A stretch of DNA of 5,787 bases from positions 1 to 5,787 of the forward strand of contig JBGOUJ010000504.1 in the NCBI GenBank assembly GCA_041477005.1, in the 5' to 3' direction. The stretch is from JBGOUJ01 sp041477005 (GTDB lineage Bacteria; Acidobacteriota; Terriglobia; Bryobacterales; JACQDG01). Made by a program: the position numbers and the translations under genes. A model generated the notes under the pieces. It was given only the letters and a program-made list of their open reading frames with translations. It made no database searches and had not been told where the DNA came from. How positions within the stretch are numbered: position 1 is the first letter of the stretch; each line of letters starts with the position of its first letter. Shown here in pieces: positions 5,046-5,787 of this stretch.

Positions 5046-5787
5046 TCACACCACCACATTCGTGGGTTTCCCCGCCAGGAAGTTCCAAATGTTTTCTACC
5101 GAGAGTTGCAGGCCGGCCTCCAGCGCTTCGGGCGTCACGCCGGCGGAGTGCGGCGTGAGGACCACGTTCGGCAATTGGGTCAGCACGTGCCCCTGGGGCA
5201 ACGGCTCCACGTCGAAGACGTCCAGCCCGGCGCCGGCGATCCGGTGCGTCGTCAGGGCCTCGATCAGCGCCGCTTCCTCCACGATCGGGCCGCGGGCGGT
5301 GTTAATGAGGATCGCGCCCGGCTTCATCAGGCCCAGCTCACGCGCGCCGAGAAAGCCCCTGGCCTCAGGGGTAAGCCGCAGGTGAACGCTGACCACGTCG
5401 CTCGAGCGAAGCAGGTCGTCCTTTTCAACGTGCTCGAAGCCCAGCTCGGGCTTGGGATGGTAGGTCCAGGAAATCACCCGCATGCCGATTCCGGCGCCGA
5501 TCCGCGCGAACTGCCGCCCAATCGCTCCCAGGCCCACCACGCCCAGCGTCTTGCCGTGCATCTGGACCGAGCCGCCGCGCACCCAGTGACCCGCTCGGGT
5601 CTGGGCGTCCACGTGCGGAATGTTCCGCGCCACGGCTAGCATCAAAGCCAAACAGTGCTCGGCGATCGAGACGGCGGAGACGCCGGGCGTATTGGTGACC
5701 GTGACGCCGTGGCGCTTCGCCGCGACCAGGTCTATGTTGTCGGTGCCCGTACCCCATATCGAGACCAGCCGCAACCGCGGGCACTGG
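5046..5787 (-). CDS. D-2-hydroxyacid dehydrogenase (phosphoglycerate dehydrogenase-like), N-terminus cut by right edge
   Basis: The frame is open to the right edge (CAG TGC CCG CGG precede a TTG at 5774), so the true start lies outside. About 70 N-terminal residues should be missing, given the usual 310-330 residues. Numbering from that TTG, residues 1-15 match the conserved L-V-S-x-x-G-x-GTDNID entry. GLGAIG (81-86) is the nucleotide-binding loop. The catalytic set is R161 (NTARG), E190 (DVFDVEP) and H209 (TPHSAG), matching Arg240, Glu269 and His292 of E. coli SerA. The family oxidises D-2-hydroxyacids or reduces the 2-keto acids with NAD(P). It ends soon after the substrate domain (NFLAGKP), so it lacks the C-terminal ACT regulatory domain of full-length SerA. 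Where NAD-specific members have Asp, 18 residues after the last loop glycine, this protein has T104, so cofactor choice is uncertain. Whether it is a serine-pathway enzyme or a glyoxylate/hydroxypyruvate-type reductase cannot be told. It converges on the glycosyltransferase gene. Confidence 0.92.
   Translation of the reverse strand, partial: QCPRLRLVSIWGTGTDNIDLVAAKRHGVTVTNTPGVSAVSIAEHCLALMLAVARNIPHVDAQTRAGHWVRGGSVQMHGKTLGVVGLGAIGRQFARIGAGIGMRVISWTYHPKPELGFEHVEKDDLLRSSDVVSVHLRLTPEARGFLGARELGLMKPGAILINTARGPIVEEAALIEALTTHRIAGAGLDVFDVEPLPQGHVLTQLPNVVLTPHSAGVTPEALEAGLQLSVENIWNFLAGKPTNVVV

Noticed and set aside
5020..5057. Possible terminator or operator in the convergent gap (cgacgtcg palindrome and gtggt/accac stem)
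   Set aside because: The palindrome has no loop, the stem is only 5 base pairs, and neither strand has a following T-run, so neither supports an intrinsic terminator.

Overview
The window is GC-rich bacterial DNA, densely coded, with six protein genes (two cut by the window edges), no RNA genes and no recognisable mobile element. Several features recall soil Acidobacteria of the Solibacter/Bryobacter type: a secreted hydrolase with an N-terminal carboxypeptidase-regulatory-like domain, a ceramidase-like protein with a twin-arginine leader, and a GT39-type membrane glycosyltransferase with a C-terminal DSNLDWGQD motif. This assignment is recalled family knowledge, not a search result, and is moderately confident at best.

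Layout. Three genes read leftward from about 2432 to the left edge and form a tight operon: a PIG-L/LmbE-type zinc deacetylase (1677-2432), a secreted alpha/beta hydrolase (349-1683, overlapping the deacetylase by 7 bases), and the start of a ceramidase-like protein with an SRRAFL leader (1-334, 14 bases after the hydrolase stop). A 115-base intergenic region (2433-2547), containing an inverted repeat, separates this operon from two rightward genes. These are a secreted bicupin (2548-3360) and a polytopic GT39/PMT-like glycosyltransferase (3361-5007), joined stop-to-start as TGA-ATG in the same reading frame. A 38-base convergent gap follows, then a leftward D-2-hydroxyacid dehydrogenase (5046 to beyond the right edge).

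How the genes may work together. The leftward operon combines an N-deacetylase, an esterase-like hydrolase and a ceramidase-like amidase. That set would suit stepwise removal of acyl groups from a glycoconjugate or lipid, partly outside the cytoplasm. This is inference from gene order; no substrate can be read from the sequence. The bicupin and the glycosyltransferase are almost certainly co-transcribed, but why they are paired is not evident. The dehydrogenase appears unrelated.

I see no strong evidence of an entirely new system. The points most worth checking are the deacetylase/hydrolase/ceramidase operon, the bicupin with its shared non-standard metal-ligand pattern, the single in-frame stop between bicupin and glycosyltransferase, the small tandem duplication that carries a ribosome binding site, and the inverted repeat between the divergent operons.
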